From UMGS1668 sp035447605 (GTDB lineage Bacteria; Bacillota; Clostridia; Oscillospirales; Ruminococcaceae): a stretch of 52,620 nt of DNA. Positions 44,228 to 52,620 of this stretch are shown in pieces. The notes under the pieces are model-generated. The model did no database searches, had not been told where the DNA came from, and saw only the letters and a list, made by a program, of their open reading frames with translations. The position numbers and the translations under genes are program-made. Position 1 is the first letter of the stretch. Each line of letters begins with the position of its first letter. The stretch spans positions 1 to 52,620 of the forward strand of contig DAOTHJ010000016.1 of the NCBI GenBank assembly GCA_035447605.1. The letters run 5' to 3'.

Positions 44228-45271
44228 TCAGGCTTTCAGGCCGATGCCGACCGCCTTGGCGAAGAGCCATGGCTTTGCATCCTCCGCATCGAATCCCGGC
44301 ATCAGCTCCTGCACGCTGTGCACCTCCAGACCGACGGCGGCAGAAATGGCATCCACCAGCTGCGGAATGGCGGCGCCTCCGCCGCAGAGATAAATTTTAT
44401 CCAGAACACTTTCGCGGTTGTTGAATTTATAGAAGTTGATCGCCTTCATGATTTCGATCGCCATGCGATTATAAACTTCCTTGCAGCGGTCGGCCTCCAG
44501 AACCCCGTTGTAGTTGCAGGCGAGGTAGGTGCCGGCCATGTGCTCGCCGACCGTGGTATCCTCGGCGATCACGCGCACCAGATCCTGCGTGCCCATCGGG
44601 AAAGTCCGCTGCGTGAAATACCAGCCCTCGTGGAGAATCACCATCCTCGTGCTCTTATAGCCGATGTCGATGATGCAGCTCTCGGCGTCCCGGTCATCCG
44701 TGCGCTCCTGATAGCTCCGCATCAGCGACGAGTAGGCGAAGACCTCGGGCATCGCCACTTTAAGGCGGAAGCCCGCGCGCCGGAGCATGGTTTTGTATTC
44801 CTCGATGGTGGTCTGGAGCGCCGCGCAGGCGAAGAGTTTGAGCTCCTTGGGCTCGCCGTTTTCATCCGCGATCACGCTCTCGCCCGTCACCAATACGATG
44901 CCGCTTCTGTATTTCGGAAAATCCACGACAACCGACGGCAGACCCAGCGTGTCCAGCTCAGGGATTTTATCCTTGAGCAGACGGATGGCCGCGGAGACCG
45001 CGTTCTGCTGGCGGAAAAGGTTGATACGCGTGCGCACGCCGCACGGGAAGGTGAGCGCCATGTCGAGCTCGCCGATTTCCTTGATCTGCTCATATTTTCC
45101 GCCGGCAAGCTCCCGGGCATAGGCCTCGCAGTCCTCCGGAGTCAGCACCTCCGGGAACAGGGACTCTATCCGGCCGTCCACCCGATATTTGAGCGGCAGA
45201 CCCGACACGACATGGATATCCGACGCGCCCAGGGTCTGCGCCTTTTCGATAACATCATTGATTGGCTGCAT
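44228..45271 (-). CDS. In-frame PilT(N-term)-PilM(C-term) chimera, probable deletion fusion
   Basis: A 347-residue open frame made of two different pilus proteins. Residues 1-130 are the N-terminal half of a PilT retraction ATPase (INDVIEKAQTLGASDIHVVSG, YRVDGRIESL, RTRINLFRQQNAVSAAIRLL) up to YRSGIVLVTG, the strand before the P-loop; the expected PTGSGKST is missing. From about residue 131 (ESVIADENGEPKELKLFACAA) it is the C-terminal two thirds of PilM: IDIGYKSTRMVIL, GTQDLVRVIAEDTT, NFYKFNNRESVLDKIYLCGGGAAIPQL and KPWLFAKAVGIGLKA. The PilM N-terminus with its first phosphate-binding motif is absent. The junction is near 44882. It cannot act as a PilT, and PilM activity is doubtful. Confidence 0.85.
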   Translation of the reverse strand: MQPINDVIEKAQTLGASDIHVVSGLPLKYRVDGRIESLFPEVLTPEDCEAYARELAGGKYEQIKEIGELDMALTFPCGVRTRINLFRQQNAVSAAIRLLKDKIPELDTLGLPSVVVDFPKYRSGIVLVTGESVIADENGEPKELKLFACAALQTTIEEYKTMLRRAGFRLKVAMPEVFAYSSLMRSYQERTDDRDAESCIIDIGYKSTRMVILHEGWYFTQRTFPMGTQDLVRVIAEDTTVGEHMAGTYLACNYNGVLEADRCKEVYNRMAIEIMKAINFYKFNNRESVLDKIYLCGGGAAIPQLVDAISAAVGLEVHSVQELMPGFDAEDAKPWLFAKAVGIGLKA

Positions 45272-45284
45272 CGTTAAAAACTCC

Positions 45285-46979
45285 TCATTCTTCCGTGCTG
45301 TTGATGACCTTGAACACTTCCTGCATGGTCGTGACGCCGTGGAGAACCAAACTGCGGCAGTTCTCTTTCATGGAGACGAAATTGGTGCGTTTTACGGCCT
45401 CCACGATCTGATCGTGCGAGGCACGCTGGTTGATGAGGCTCTTCTCCTCGCGGTTGAGCACCAGGATCTCAAATACCGCCTGACGTCCGAGATAGCCGGT
45501 ATGGGCGCACTCCGGGCAGCCGGCACCGCGATAGAACATGATGGAGCCGTCGTCTTTCAGACCAAAGAAGTCGAGCTCCTCCTCGCTGGGGCGGTAGGCC
45601 TCGCGGCACTTCGGGCAGATCTTGCGGATCAGGCGCTGGGAGATGACGCCCTTGAGGGCGCTGGAAATCAGATACGGCTCGATGCCGATATCGATCAGAC
45701 GGTCGATCGTGGAAACCGCGTCGTTGGTATGGATCGTGGAGAGGACAAGATGTCCGGTGATGGCCGCGCGCATCGCAATCGTACCGGTTTCACCGTCGCG
45801 GATCTCGCCTACGGCGATGATGTCCGGGTCCTGACGAAGGATGGAACGAAGACCGGAGGCAAACGTCATGCCGGTCTTTTCGTTAATCTGGCACTGGTTG
45901 ACGCCGGGGATCTCGATCTCAACCGGGTCCTCCAGCGTGACGACGTTGACGTCGTCCTTGGCGAGCTCCCGGATCATTGTGGACATGGTCGTGGATTTGC
46001 CAGAACCGGTCGGGCCCACGATCAGGATGACGCCGCTGCTGTTTTTCATCAGCGCGGCATATTTCTGAAGATCTCCGCCCTCCAGGCCGATCACGCCTTT
46101 ATCGAGGAACTGCGCGGACTTGTCGAGCAGGCGGAGAACCATTTTTTCTCCGTGTACCGTCGGCAGGGAGGAAATACGAAGGTCGATGCTCTTTCCCTTG
46201 ACGTTGACGTTCGCGCGGCCGTCCTGAGGAACCTTGTGCTCGGAGATATCCATATTCCCCATGATTTTCAGGCGGGAAATGACCGGATTCTGAAGATTCG
46301 CCGGCACGGTCAGGATCGTGCGGAGCAGACCGTCGATCCGCATCCGGACGACCATGTCGTTCTCCTGCGGCTCGATGTGAATATCGCTTGCGCGCTCCAC
46401 AACGGCACGCTCGATGATGGAGTTGACAAAGCGGATCGTCGGCACCGCCGCGGTGTCTTCCTCTTCGCTGACGGTATTTTTGACAGGAATGGCCGTCTTC
46501 GATACCGTCTCGGCCTCCCGTTTCATTTCCTCGATCGCGCGGGCGGCGCCTTCGTTGCCGTACAGCGTGTTGATCGCCCGCTCCGTCGCCGCACGGGTCG
46601 CGATCATGGGGATGACGTTTTTATGGGAGACCCCTTTGATCTCCTCAAGCGCCATGAAGTTCATCGGATCGATCATGGCGACGTAAAGCTCGCTGTTGAC
46701 CATCTTCACCGGCACAACGCCGTATTTTTTCGCGATATTTCTGGAAACATATTTGGTCAGCTCGACGGGGATCGTCACGCTGGTCAGATCGACAAAATCA
46801 ACGCCAAGCTGAATCTGCAGCGCTTCAATCAGCTGAGGCTCCGTAATGACGTTGTTGTTGAGCAAAACGTCGCCAAGTCTCTCACCGGTCTTTTTCTGGA
46901 TGACAAGAGCTTCGTTCAGCTGTTTTTCGTTGATGATTCCGGCAGAAATCAGCAAATCGCCCAAACGTATATAGGTCAT
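45285..46979 (-). CDS. pilB: Type IV pilus extension ATPase (PilB/GspE family)
   Basis: A 564-residue assembly ATPase. N-terminal MshEN domain (about 1-145, RLGDLLISAGIINEKQLNEAL), then the ATPase core: SDIHIEPQ (about 210-217), Walker A GPTGSGKST (about 321-329), Asp box VTLEDPVEI, Walker B DIIAVGEIRDGET and His box TGHLVLSTIHTNDA. A zinc-binding CPKC...CPEC tetracysteine lies at about 460-500. All catalytic parts are intact. The ATG at 46979 follows AAGGAG. First gene of the pilus operon; the chimera starts 13 bases after its stop. Confidence 0.96.
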   Translation of the reverse strand: MTYIRLGDLLISAGIINEKQLNEALVIQKKTGERLGDVLLNNNVITEPQLIEALQIQLGVDFVDLTSVTIPVELTKYVSRNIAKKYGVVPVKMVNSELYVAMIDPMNFMALEEIKGVSHKNVIPMIATRAATERAINTLYGNEGAARAIEEMKREAETVSKTAIPVKNTVSEEEDTAAVPTIRFVNSIIERAVVERASDIHIEPQENDMVVRMRIDGLLRTILTVPANLQNPVISRLKIMGNMDISEHKVPQDGRANVNVKGKSIDLRISSLPTVHGEKMVLRLLDKSAQFLDKGVIGLEGGDLQKYAALMKNSSGVILIVGPTGSGKSTTMSTMIRELAKDDVNVVTLEDPVEIEIPGVNQCQINEKTGMTFASGLRSILRQDPDIIAVGEIRDGETGTIAMRAAITGHLVLSTIHTNDAVSTIDRLIDIGIEPYLISSALKGVISQRLIRKICPKCREAYRPSEEELDFFGLKDDGSIMFYRGAGCPECAHTGYLGRQAVFEILVLNREEKSLINQRASHDQIVEAVKRTNFVSMKENCRSLVLHGVTTMQEVFKVINSTEE

Positions 46980-47061
46980 ATCCCCGCTCCTTCTCTGTCA
47001 GTTACCCAAATTCCCACTAAATTTAGATAATAATTCCTATGTTTTAAGGATACTTTTAATA

Positions 47062-47090
47062 ATTATATTCTATTTTTACTTTTATTGCAA
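47062..47090 (-). promoter_or_regulatory. Promoter of the type IV pilus operon
   Basis: TTGCAA (47085-47090), 17 bases, TATAAT (47062-47067) on the minus strand, about 80 bases before pilB, in a strongly AT-rich block. Confidence 0.8.
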
Positions 47091-47747
47091 TTATCTTGGT
47101 TGAAAAATCGGTTTTTTTTATTGTTTTTTCCTTTTATTTCGGTATTTGTTTTCTTTTTTCGTAAAAAACGACCTGGGCCTGTGTCGAAATTTGGAAACGG
47201 TCGGATTCGTTTTTCTGCATCGTTTGGGCATCGGCTCCGGCCTCGCAGCCGCGGCCATGAAACCGCGCTTTCTTTTTGAGAAAAATAGGCCTGTCGGGTT
47301 CGCAAACGCCGAACATGCAGCACGATTGGAAATGAAATTCATTTTCGGCCTGCGGATGTCTCCGTGCTCCGGATTTGTCCTGATTTTTCCATATGCGGAA
47401 TCCGGTTTTGTCCCCGTTTGAAAGCTGTATATTCTTCCTCATTTTGCAGAGAATAGGAAAGCAACCCGGTGAAAGGATGAGACCGCCTTTTCCTCCTAAA
47501 GGGAAATTGGCACTTTCCGAAGCGAGTTTTTCCTGATGCTCAATGGGAAATCTTCATTTCGGCAGCCGGGCCCGGCGGGGAATCCCGGCGCCCGGAAACG
47601 GAGCCCGGGATTCCTCTCCGGGCGGCGGGACGGACGGAGAATTTCATCCGCACCGATCACATGGATTTTGGCCGGGCATCCGAAAAGCGCTGGGGATAAG
47701 GCCCGGCCTCGGCAAAATCCAAATAAACATGGAAAGGTATTGAAATC
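47091..47747. other. Long intergenic region between pilus operon and spoVT
   Basis: About 650 bases with no convincing gene; short frames on both strands show no family features. It is T-rich near 47100-47165 and GC-rich near 47560-47640. In the latter, GGAATCCCGG (47579-47588) and CCGGGATTCC (47605-47614) form a perfect 10-bp inverted repeat with a 16-base loop about 140 bases before spoVT, lacking a T tail. I could not pick out a clear spoVT promoter. Confidence 0.5.
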
Positions 47748-48287
47748 ATGAAAGCCACAGGCATTGTCAGAAGAATCGACGACCTCGGCCGTGTTGTGAT
47801 ACCGAAAGAGATCCGGAGAGTTTTGCGCATCCGCGAGGGCAATCCCCTGGAAATTTTTACCGATAACGACGGAGAGGTCATTTTTAAAAAATATTCGCCC
47901 ATTGGGGAGTTGTCCGAATTTGCCGGGCAGTATGCCGACGTGCTTAACAAAGTCGGCGGCTACCCGGTCCTCATCTGCGACCGGGATCATGTGATCTGCG
48001 CCTCCGGGGTTCCGAAGAAAGAGGTCGTGGAACGGCGCGTCTCCCCCGCCCTTGAGGACCTGATGGAACACCGGGGCACCTTCTCCTCCACCGGCACAGA
48101 CAAAAAACTTCAGCCCGTCGAGGGCATGGAACGCAGCGCCCTCGCCGCCGCTTCCATTGTCGCCGCCGGGGATGTCTGCGGCGCGGTCATCTATCTCTGC
48201 GGCGACGGAGACTGCCGCGCGACCGAAGCCGAAAACAAGCTCGTCTCGGCGGCCGCGTCGTTTCTGGGAAAACAGATGGAGGAATAG
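47748..48287 (+). CDS. spoVT: Stage V sporulation protein T, AbrB-type regulator
   Basis: A 179-residue SpoVT: swapped-hairpin AbrB DNA-binding domain at 1-50 (MKATGIVRRIDDLGRVVIPKEIRRVLRIREGNPLEIF is the canonical opening) and a C-terminal GAF-like domain (about 57-178, YADVLNKVGGYPVLICDRDHVICASG). Length equals the B. subtilis protein. It controls forespore genes in spore formers, so it points to a sporulating lineage, though SpoVT also persists in some non-sporulating Clostridia. GAAAGG lies upstream of the ATG. Confidence 0.95.
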   Translation: MKATGIVRRIDDLGRVVIPKEIRRVLRIREGNPLEIFTDNDGEVIFKKYSPIGELSEFAGQYADVLNKVGGYPVLICDRDHVICASGVPKKEVVERRVSPALEDLMEHRGTFSSTGTDKKLQPVEGMERSALAAASIVAAGDVCGAVIYLCGDGDCRATEAENKLVSAAASFLGKQMEE

Positions 48288-48365
48288 CTTCTCCGAAGCC
48301 GTTTTCGGCCGGCGGCGCTTTTTGGCCGCGGGCCCCGATGTTGGAAAAGAAAAACGATCCTGTAT

Positions 48366-48403
48366 AAAAAAGAAAGCCTTCGGGAAAAAGGCTTTCTTTT
48401 TTG
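48366..48403. terminator. Bidirectional terminator between spoVT and the MarR gene
   Basis: AAAAAAGAAAGCC pairs with GGCTTTCTTTTTT; A and T runs on both sides serve the convergent spoVT (plus) and marR-like (minus) genes. Confidence 0.88.
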
Positions 48404-48407
48404 TTTT

Positions 48408-48878
48408 TTATTTTTCGGACGGCCTGCGGAGTTCATCTTCCATGATATTGATGAGTTTTTCGAGCAGGACGATGGCCTGTGCGGAATCGGATTCCCCCAT
48501 CTTTTGGTAGATCTGGGCCGAAAAATCCCGGGCAAGCTCCAACTCCTCCCGGAAGACGCGCGCCCCTTCCTCCGTCAGAAAGACGAAGGTCTTCCGGCGA
48601 TTGCCGGCATCCGTCTGGCGAAGAATCAGGCCCTTGTTTTCCAGCACACGGAGCAGGTTGGTCACCGCCGACGGCGTGACATGGAGCTGCTCCTTGATCT
48701 GCGAAACGGTGGCCTGAACCCCGCTTTCGCGGAAATCCCACAGGGTGCTCAGCATGGCGAATTCTGCGCTCTGAACCCGGCGGTGGATCTTTTTGAAATC
48801 CAGCCGATGTGCCCGGCGGAGCAAATCGATGACCTGATGGATTCTCTCCTCGCCGTCAAATGCGGTTTCCCGGTCCAT
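48408..48878 (-). CDS. MarR-family transcription regulator
   Basis: A 156-residue winged-helix regulator starting MDRETAFDGEERIHQVIDLLRRAHRLDF. The DNA-binding part includes ATVSQIKEQLHVTPSAVTNLLRVLENKGLILRQTDAGNRRKTFVFLTEEG, a clear MarR wing and recognition helix. The ATG at 48878 is 13 bases after the adaptor gene stop; the open frame further upstream overlaps that gene. Being last in the RND-adaptor-regulator operon, it probably controls the efflux genes and is cotranscribed with them. Confidence 0.92.
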   Translation of the reverse strand: MDRETAFDGEERIHQVIDLLRRAHRLDFKKIHRRVQSAEFAMLSTLWDFRESGVQATVSQIKEQLHVTPSAVTNLLRVLENKGLILRQTDAGNRRKTFVFLTEEGARVFREELELARDFSAQIYQKMGESDSAQAIVLLEKLINIMEDELRRPSEK

Positions 48879-48891
48879 GATTCCGCCCCCG

Positions 48892-50484
48892 TCAGCCCTC
48901 CGACGGCGTAACGACGACGCTGCCGGAAGATGTTTCATAGGAAAGCGCGGCGCCATCCGACAGATCCGGCGACCAGGAGGTGACCACCAGATCGCCGGGC
49001 GCGATGCCCTCCGTAACGGCGGTGGTGGTCTCGTCGGAGAGCCCGGTCTGAACCGGAGTCCGGACCGCTTTCCCGTCTTTCGCAAGGAAGACATAGGCGC
49101 CGTCGTCGCCGTAATAAACCGCATCGTAAGGCACGAGGACGGCATCCTCCTGCCGGTAGGTATCGGTCGTCACGGAGACTGTGGTATAGGAGGCAAGCGC
49201 GCCTTCCTCCGCGTCCACCGAAGCCTTAATTTTGAAAAGGCCTTTCGTCAGATCAAGGGAAACGCCGATCTCGGTGATCGAACCGGGATAGGTTTTGCCG
49301 TTGCGCTCCACCGTCACCGCCTGCCCCACCGCGAGCGCGTTGCGCACCTCTTCGGTGACGTAAAACGTGGCGGTCATGCTGGCTTTATCGGAGATAACAA
49401 AGGCGGCGGAGCTTCCCGCAAATCCGTGTTCTTCGGCGGAGACGCTCTCCACAATGCCGGAGATCGGCGCGGTAATTTGATAAAGGCTGAGCTGGTACTC
49501 GGCCGCCTCCACCGCGACGGAGACCGCGTCGAGCTGCGCGTCCAGAATGGCCTGGGTTTCCTCGCGGAGGTCGCCCTGCGTGATCTCCGCGGAGCCCTCG
49601 GCAAGAGCCAAGGCATCCCGATAACCGGAGACGGCCTGACGGTACTGCTTGATTGCGCCGTCCAGCGAATCAATGCCGCTCTGGATCGTGGATTGGGCGG
49701 AGGAGACGGCCGCAAGCTGTTCCGCGGCGGCATCCATATCCTCCTCCAGGCCGTCGATGTAGGAATCAAGGCGGTCGACGCTGGTGCCCCATTCGACCAG
49801 CAGGTCGTGCACCGCGCCGCATGCGGCATAGGCCTCGTTCTCCGGATCGTCCAGCACGGCACGCAGTTCCGCATCGCTGAGCACATCGTAAGCCACCAAG
49901 GTCTTCTGCGCCTCCACGGCGGTCGCATAGGCGGTCGCCGCCTGCTGATAGGCGGCTGCGGCCTGCGCTGCGGCGGTCTCCGTGTCCTCCAGACTGTCCT
50001 CCAGATCGCTCCTGCTGTCCCTCGCGTCATGGACGTTGTCGGTATAGGCGGAAATGGAATCCTTGATCGACTGGATGTTGGAATCCAGCTGAAGATCGGT
50101 GAGATCGTAGGTGGAGCCGGTGGTCTGATTCATCGTGGCCACCGTGGCCGCATAGGAGGCCTCGGCGCTCGAATAAGAGAGCTGCGCGGCCTCGTCGTCG
50201 ATCGTCATCAGGAGCTCTCCCTCCTCGACCCGGTCGCCGACCGAGACATAGACGCCCGTGATCTCCCCCGCGGCGAGCGGCACGACATAGACCGATTCCC
50301 CGGCCGTCAGCGTACCGATATAGGTATTTTTCAGCACCAGATCGCCGGTCCCGGCCTCGCCGACCGTGACGGGAATCGTGGTATCCTGAACCGCGGCCTC
50401 CTCGCTGCTGCAGGCGCCGAGCGTCATGAGCATGAGCACGGTCAGCAGCAGAGCCGTCATTTTATGTAACAGGGAGTTATTCAT
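48892..50484 (-). CDS. RND efflux adaptor (membrane fusion) lipoprotein
   Basis: A 530-residue adaptor. Signal MNNSLLHKMTALLLTVLMLMTLGAC with lipobox Cys about 25; biotinyl-lipoyl half-motif VVPLAAGEITGVYVSVGDRVEEGELL (about 68-93); a very long helical hairpin (about 105-335, Ala/Glu/Asp-rich); second lipoyl half ITAPISGIVESVSAEEHGFA; then beta-barrel and membrane-proximal domains. The helical insert is longer than in typical AcrA-like proteins. The ATG at 50484 overlaps the RND gene end and follows GAGGAGG. In a single-membrane cell it would link the pump to the wall side, not to an outer-membrane channel. Confidence 0.92.
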   Translation of the reverse strand: MNNSLLHKMTALLLTVLMLMTLGACSSEEAAVQDTTIPVTVGEAGTGDLVLKNTYIGTLTAGESVYVVPLAAGEITGVYVSVGDRVEEGELLMTIDDEAAQLSYSSAEASYAATVATMNQTTGSTYDLTDLQLDSNIQSIKDSISAYTDNVHDARDSRSDLEDSLEDTETAAAQAAAAYQQAATAYATAVEAQKTLVAYDVLSDAELRAVLDDPENEAYAACGAVHDLLVEWGTSVDRLDSYIDGLEEDMDAAAEQLAAVSSAQSTIQSGIDSLDGAIKQYRQAVSGYRDALALAEGSAEITQGDLREETQAILDAQLDAVSVAVEAAEYQLSLYQITAPISGIVESVSAEEHGFAGSSAAFVISDKASMTATFYVTEEVRNALAVGQAVTVERNGKTYPGSITEIGVSLDLTKGLFKIKASVDAEEGALASYTTVSVTTDTYRQEDAVLVPYDAVYYGDDGAYVFLAKDGKAVRTPVQTGLSDETTTAVTEGIAPGDLVVTSWSPDLSDGAALSYETSSGSVVVTPSEG

Positions 50485-52620
50485 CTGTTTTAGCCTCCTC
50501 ATCCGATTGTTCCGCTTCCGCATTCGGGTTTTGCGCCTCCGGGCCGGGCTCTCTGCCGGCATCCGGATCTTCGGCGGCACCCGGCGGCTCCATCCCGGAG
50601 ATTCCCTCGGTCCGCAATTTTTCTTTAATGTCGTCCGTCAGGCCGAGGTACTGGGCCTTCTTGCCGGCCATGACCATGTAGAAGTCCGGCTGAAGCAGCA
50701 GGATGAGCAGCGTGGAGGCCATCAGCCCTCCGGCGATGACCATGGACATGCCCTTGAGCATCTCGGTATCCGGGTTTGTGGTGAAGGCCGTAGGCATCAT
50801 GGCAAGCACGGTCGTGAGCGTCGTCATCAGGATCGGGCGCAGACGGATCTGGCCGCTCTTGGTGAGGGCCTCTTCCACCGGCATATGAATTTTGAGCTGG
50901 TTCGCGGTATCGACGAACAGGATGCCGTTGTTGACGACCGTGCCCACCAGCGTCAGGAAGCCCATCAGCGAAATCATGCTGAACGTGGTCTGCATCAGGA
51001 ACATGACGAGGAAGGACCCGATCAGGCAGAACGGGATGCTGACCATGACCATCAGCGAGAACCGCGGCGATTCAAACTGGATCGCCATCACAAGGAAGAC
51101 CAGAAACACGCCGAATCCGATGGCGGCGAGCATGCTGTACAGTTCCTCATACATAGTCTCATCCATGTCGCTCTTTACGATTTCAACGCCCTCGGGCAGC
51201 TCGATCTCATCCAGCGATGCATAGATCTTTGAGCTCGCGGTCCAGCGGGAGGATTCCGTCGGCGTCGCGGTCAGCGTGATCCGGTAGCTGCCGTCCTTGC
51301 GGACCCGGGTCTCCAGCTCCTCGCCGTAGGAGAGCTCGGCGATCTCGCTGAGCGTGACCGACGTGCCATAGGGCGTGGAGATGGCCTTATCCATCAGGTG
51401 GTTGACATTGTCGTACCGCCCCTCGGGATATTCGAGCCGGATCGAGTACTCCTCGTCGTCGATCACCATCGTGGAGGCTTCGACGCCGCTGACGGAGAAA
51501 TAGAGATCCATGGCGACCTGCGCGGGCGTCAGGCCGACGGCCATGGCCTTCTGCGGATCGATCAGGATGCCGGCCTGCGTCGATGCCTGCTCGGCGTCGG
51601 AGTCGACTTTAATGACGCCCGGAACCTTCTGCATGACGGCTTTGACTTCCTTCGCGGCCGTCTTGAGGTCGTCGAGGTTATTGCCTTGAAGATCAATGAC
51701 CGTGTTGGCGCTCAAATAAGAGGTGAACGCGGACATGATGCCGCCGCCCGTGCCGGAGATGGTCAGATCCATATTGGTTACGTCTTTAAAAAGATCGGTG
51801 TAATATTCGACCGCCTCTTCCGAGGTGCGCTCGCAGCCGTCCGCGCTGTAAGCGGTGAGCGTGGCGGTATTGCTCGTCATGTTTTCTCCGGAGACGGAGA
51901 GGCTCACCTCGTCGAAGTTTTCATCCGCGAGCAGAGCCTCCTCGATCGGGCGGATCTGTTCGTCGATGGAGGAAAGCTGCGTGCCCGGACGGAAATCCGC
52001 GGTCACGGAGATGCTGCCGTCCCAGGAGATCGGGATCAGTTCCATATGTAACGTAAGCGCAAGGACCACCGCTCCCGCAAAGAGTCCGACCGCCGCCAGG
52101 ATTCCCCTCCATTTATGGCGGAAGAGCTTCGGCATGAAGCGGCCGTATGCGTCGGTAATTTTCTTAAGAAGCCGGTTGATCGGAAGATCCTCCCGCGGCT
52201 TCGGCTGCAATTTTAAGAAGGCGAGCGGCACGATGGTGACGGCGCTCACCAGAGAACCCGTCAGAACAAAGATGATCGTCCAGCCGAATTCGATGAACAT
52301 CTGGCCGGTCAGGCCTTTCATAAAGGTCAGCGGCAGGTAGACGACGATCGTGGTCAGCGTGGAAGCCAGAATGGACATCATGACGGTTCTGCTGCCGGAA
52401 AGGGCGGCCTCCCGGTAACTTGCGCCTTCCTCTTTCAGGCGGAAACAGCTCTCCAAGACGACGATCGAGTTGTCTACGATCATGCCGATGGCGATGATGA
52501 GCGAGCCGGCGGTCAGCAGGTTCAGCGTGTACCCCAGCAGGCGCATGCAGCACAGGGCGATCAGCACCGAGAACGGCATCGACGCACCGACAATCAGGCT
52601 GGCTTTCAGATCTCCGGTAA
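50477..52620 (-). CDS. RND-family efflux permease (N-terminus cut by window edge)
   Basis: At least 714 codons of an AcrB/MMPL-superfamily hydrophobe-amphiphile exporter; the reading frame is open to the right edge, so the first ~350 residues are missing. Visible are the central membrane block with the proton-relay-type GSLIIAIGMIVDNSIVVLE, the second periplasmic-type loop, and the C-terminal block (VMAIQFESPRFSLMVMVSIPFCLIG, GFLTLVGTVVNNGILFVD). The tail after the last helix is Pro/Glu/Ala-rich (about 60 residues), apparently cytoplasmic. It probably exports drugs or lipidic compounds with the adjacent adaptor. Confidence 0.93.
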   Translation of the reverse strand, partial: TGDLKASLIVGASMPFSVLIALCCMRLLGYTLNLLTAGSLIIAIGMIVDNSIVVLESCFRLKEEGASYREAALSGSRTVMMSILASTLTTIVVYLPLTFMKGLTGQMFIEFGWTIIFVLTGSLVSAVTIVPLAFLKLQPKPREDLPINRLLKKITDAYGRFMPKLFRHKWRGILAAVGLFAGAVVLALTLHMELIPISWDGSISVTADFRPGTQLSSIDEQIRPIEEALLADENFDEVSLSVSGENMTSNTATLTAYSADGCERTSEEAVEYYTDLFKDVTNMDLTISGTGGGIMSAFTSYLSANTVIDLQGNNLDDLKTAAKEVKAVMQKVPGVIKVDSDAEQASTQAGILIDPQKAMAVGLTPAQVAMDLYFSVSGVEASTMVIDDEEYSIRLEYPEGRYDNVNHLMDKAISTPYGTSVTLSEIAELSYGEELETRVRKDGSYRITLTATPTESSRWTASSKIYASLDEIELPEGVEIVKSDMDETMYEELYSMLAAIGFGVFLVFLVMAIQFESPRFSLMVMVSIPFCLIGSFLVMFLMQTTFSMISLMGFLTLVGTVVNNGILFVDTANQLKIHMPVEEALTKSGQIRLRPILMTTLTTVLAMMPTAFTTNPDTEMLKGMSMVIAGGLMASTLLILLLQPDFYMVMAGKKAQYLGLTDDIKEKLRTEGISGMEPPGAAEDPDAGREPGPEAQNPNAEAEQSDEEAKTDE

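Overview
The window looks like a chromosomal segment of an anaerobic, fermentative low-G+C-lineage Firmicute (class Clostridia, probably Oscillospirales-like), despite its fairly GC-rich coding sequence. The indications are a T-box leader, SpoVT, an NAD-linked [FeFe] hydrogenase, an RNase P modulator/L7Ae pair inside the nusA-infB operon, TTG/GTG starts behind strong AGGAGG sites, and many lipoproteins with Ser/Glu-rich linkers. The species assignment is inference.

Layout. 1-3.4 kb (minus): rimP-nusA-ylxR-ylxQ-infB operon, with infB cut by the window edge. 3.4-10.2 kb (minus): two tandem paralogous TrpX-type amino-acid ABC transporters. The first sits behind a tryptophan T-box (specifier UGG). 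The second sits behind a short leader peptide with seven consecutive Tyr codons followed by a strong attenuator hairpin. 10.3-18.3 kb (minus): glmS, a metallophosphoesterase lipoprotein, guaA with a small TM1266-type hydrogenase regulator, a VanY-type carboxypeptidase, a CBM9-like protein and queT. 18.5-26.2 kb (plus): a BtuF-like binding protein, two MFS transporters, tRNA-Arg(ACG), proBA and an orphan response regulator. 26.5-30 kb (plus): a three-subunit electron-bifurcating-type [FeFe] hydrogenase (hydC-hydB-hydA), followed by an unexplained degenerate repeat block. 30.4-33.6 kb (minus): a Crp/Fnr regulator with a nitrate/sulfonate-type ABC transporter. 33.8-34.6 kb (plus): endonuclease IV. 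34.9-47.1 kb (minus): a type IV pilus operon. 47.7-52.6 kb: spoVT, then (minus) a MarR regulator, an adaptor lipoprotein and an RND efflux permease running off the right edge.

The most unusual parts are these. (1) The Tyr-run leader peptide/attenuator lies next to a Trp T-box, so two sister transporters are apparently tuned to different aromatic amino acids by unrelated RNA mechanisms. (2) The pilus operon contains an in-frame chimera, the first ~130 residues of a PilT ATPase joined just before the P-loop to the last two thirds of PilM, and it lacks the genes normally expected between them (rest of pilT, pilC, usually pilin and peptidase). (3) The last pilus gene encodes a 2197-residue protein with a class III prepilin N-terminus, GLUG-like repeats and Ig-like domains, in effect a pilin-anchored giant adhesin. 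The chimera could be a real deletion or an assembly collapse; the sequence alone cannot decide.
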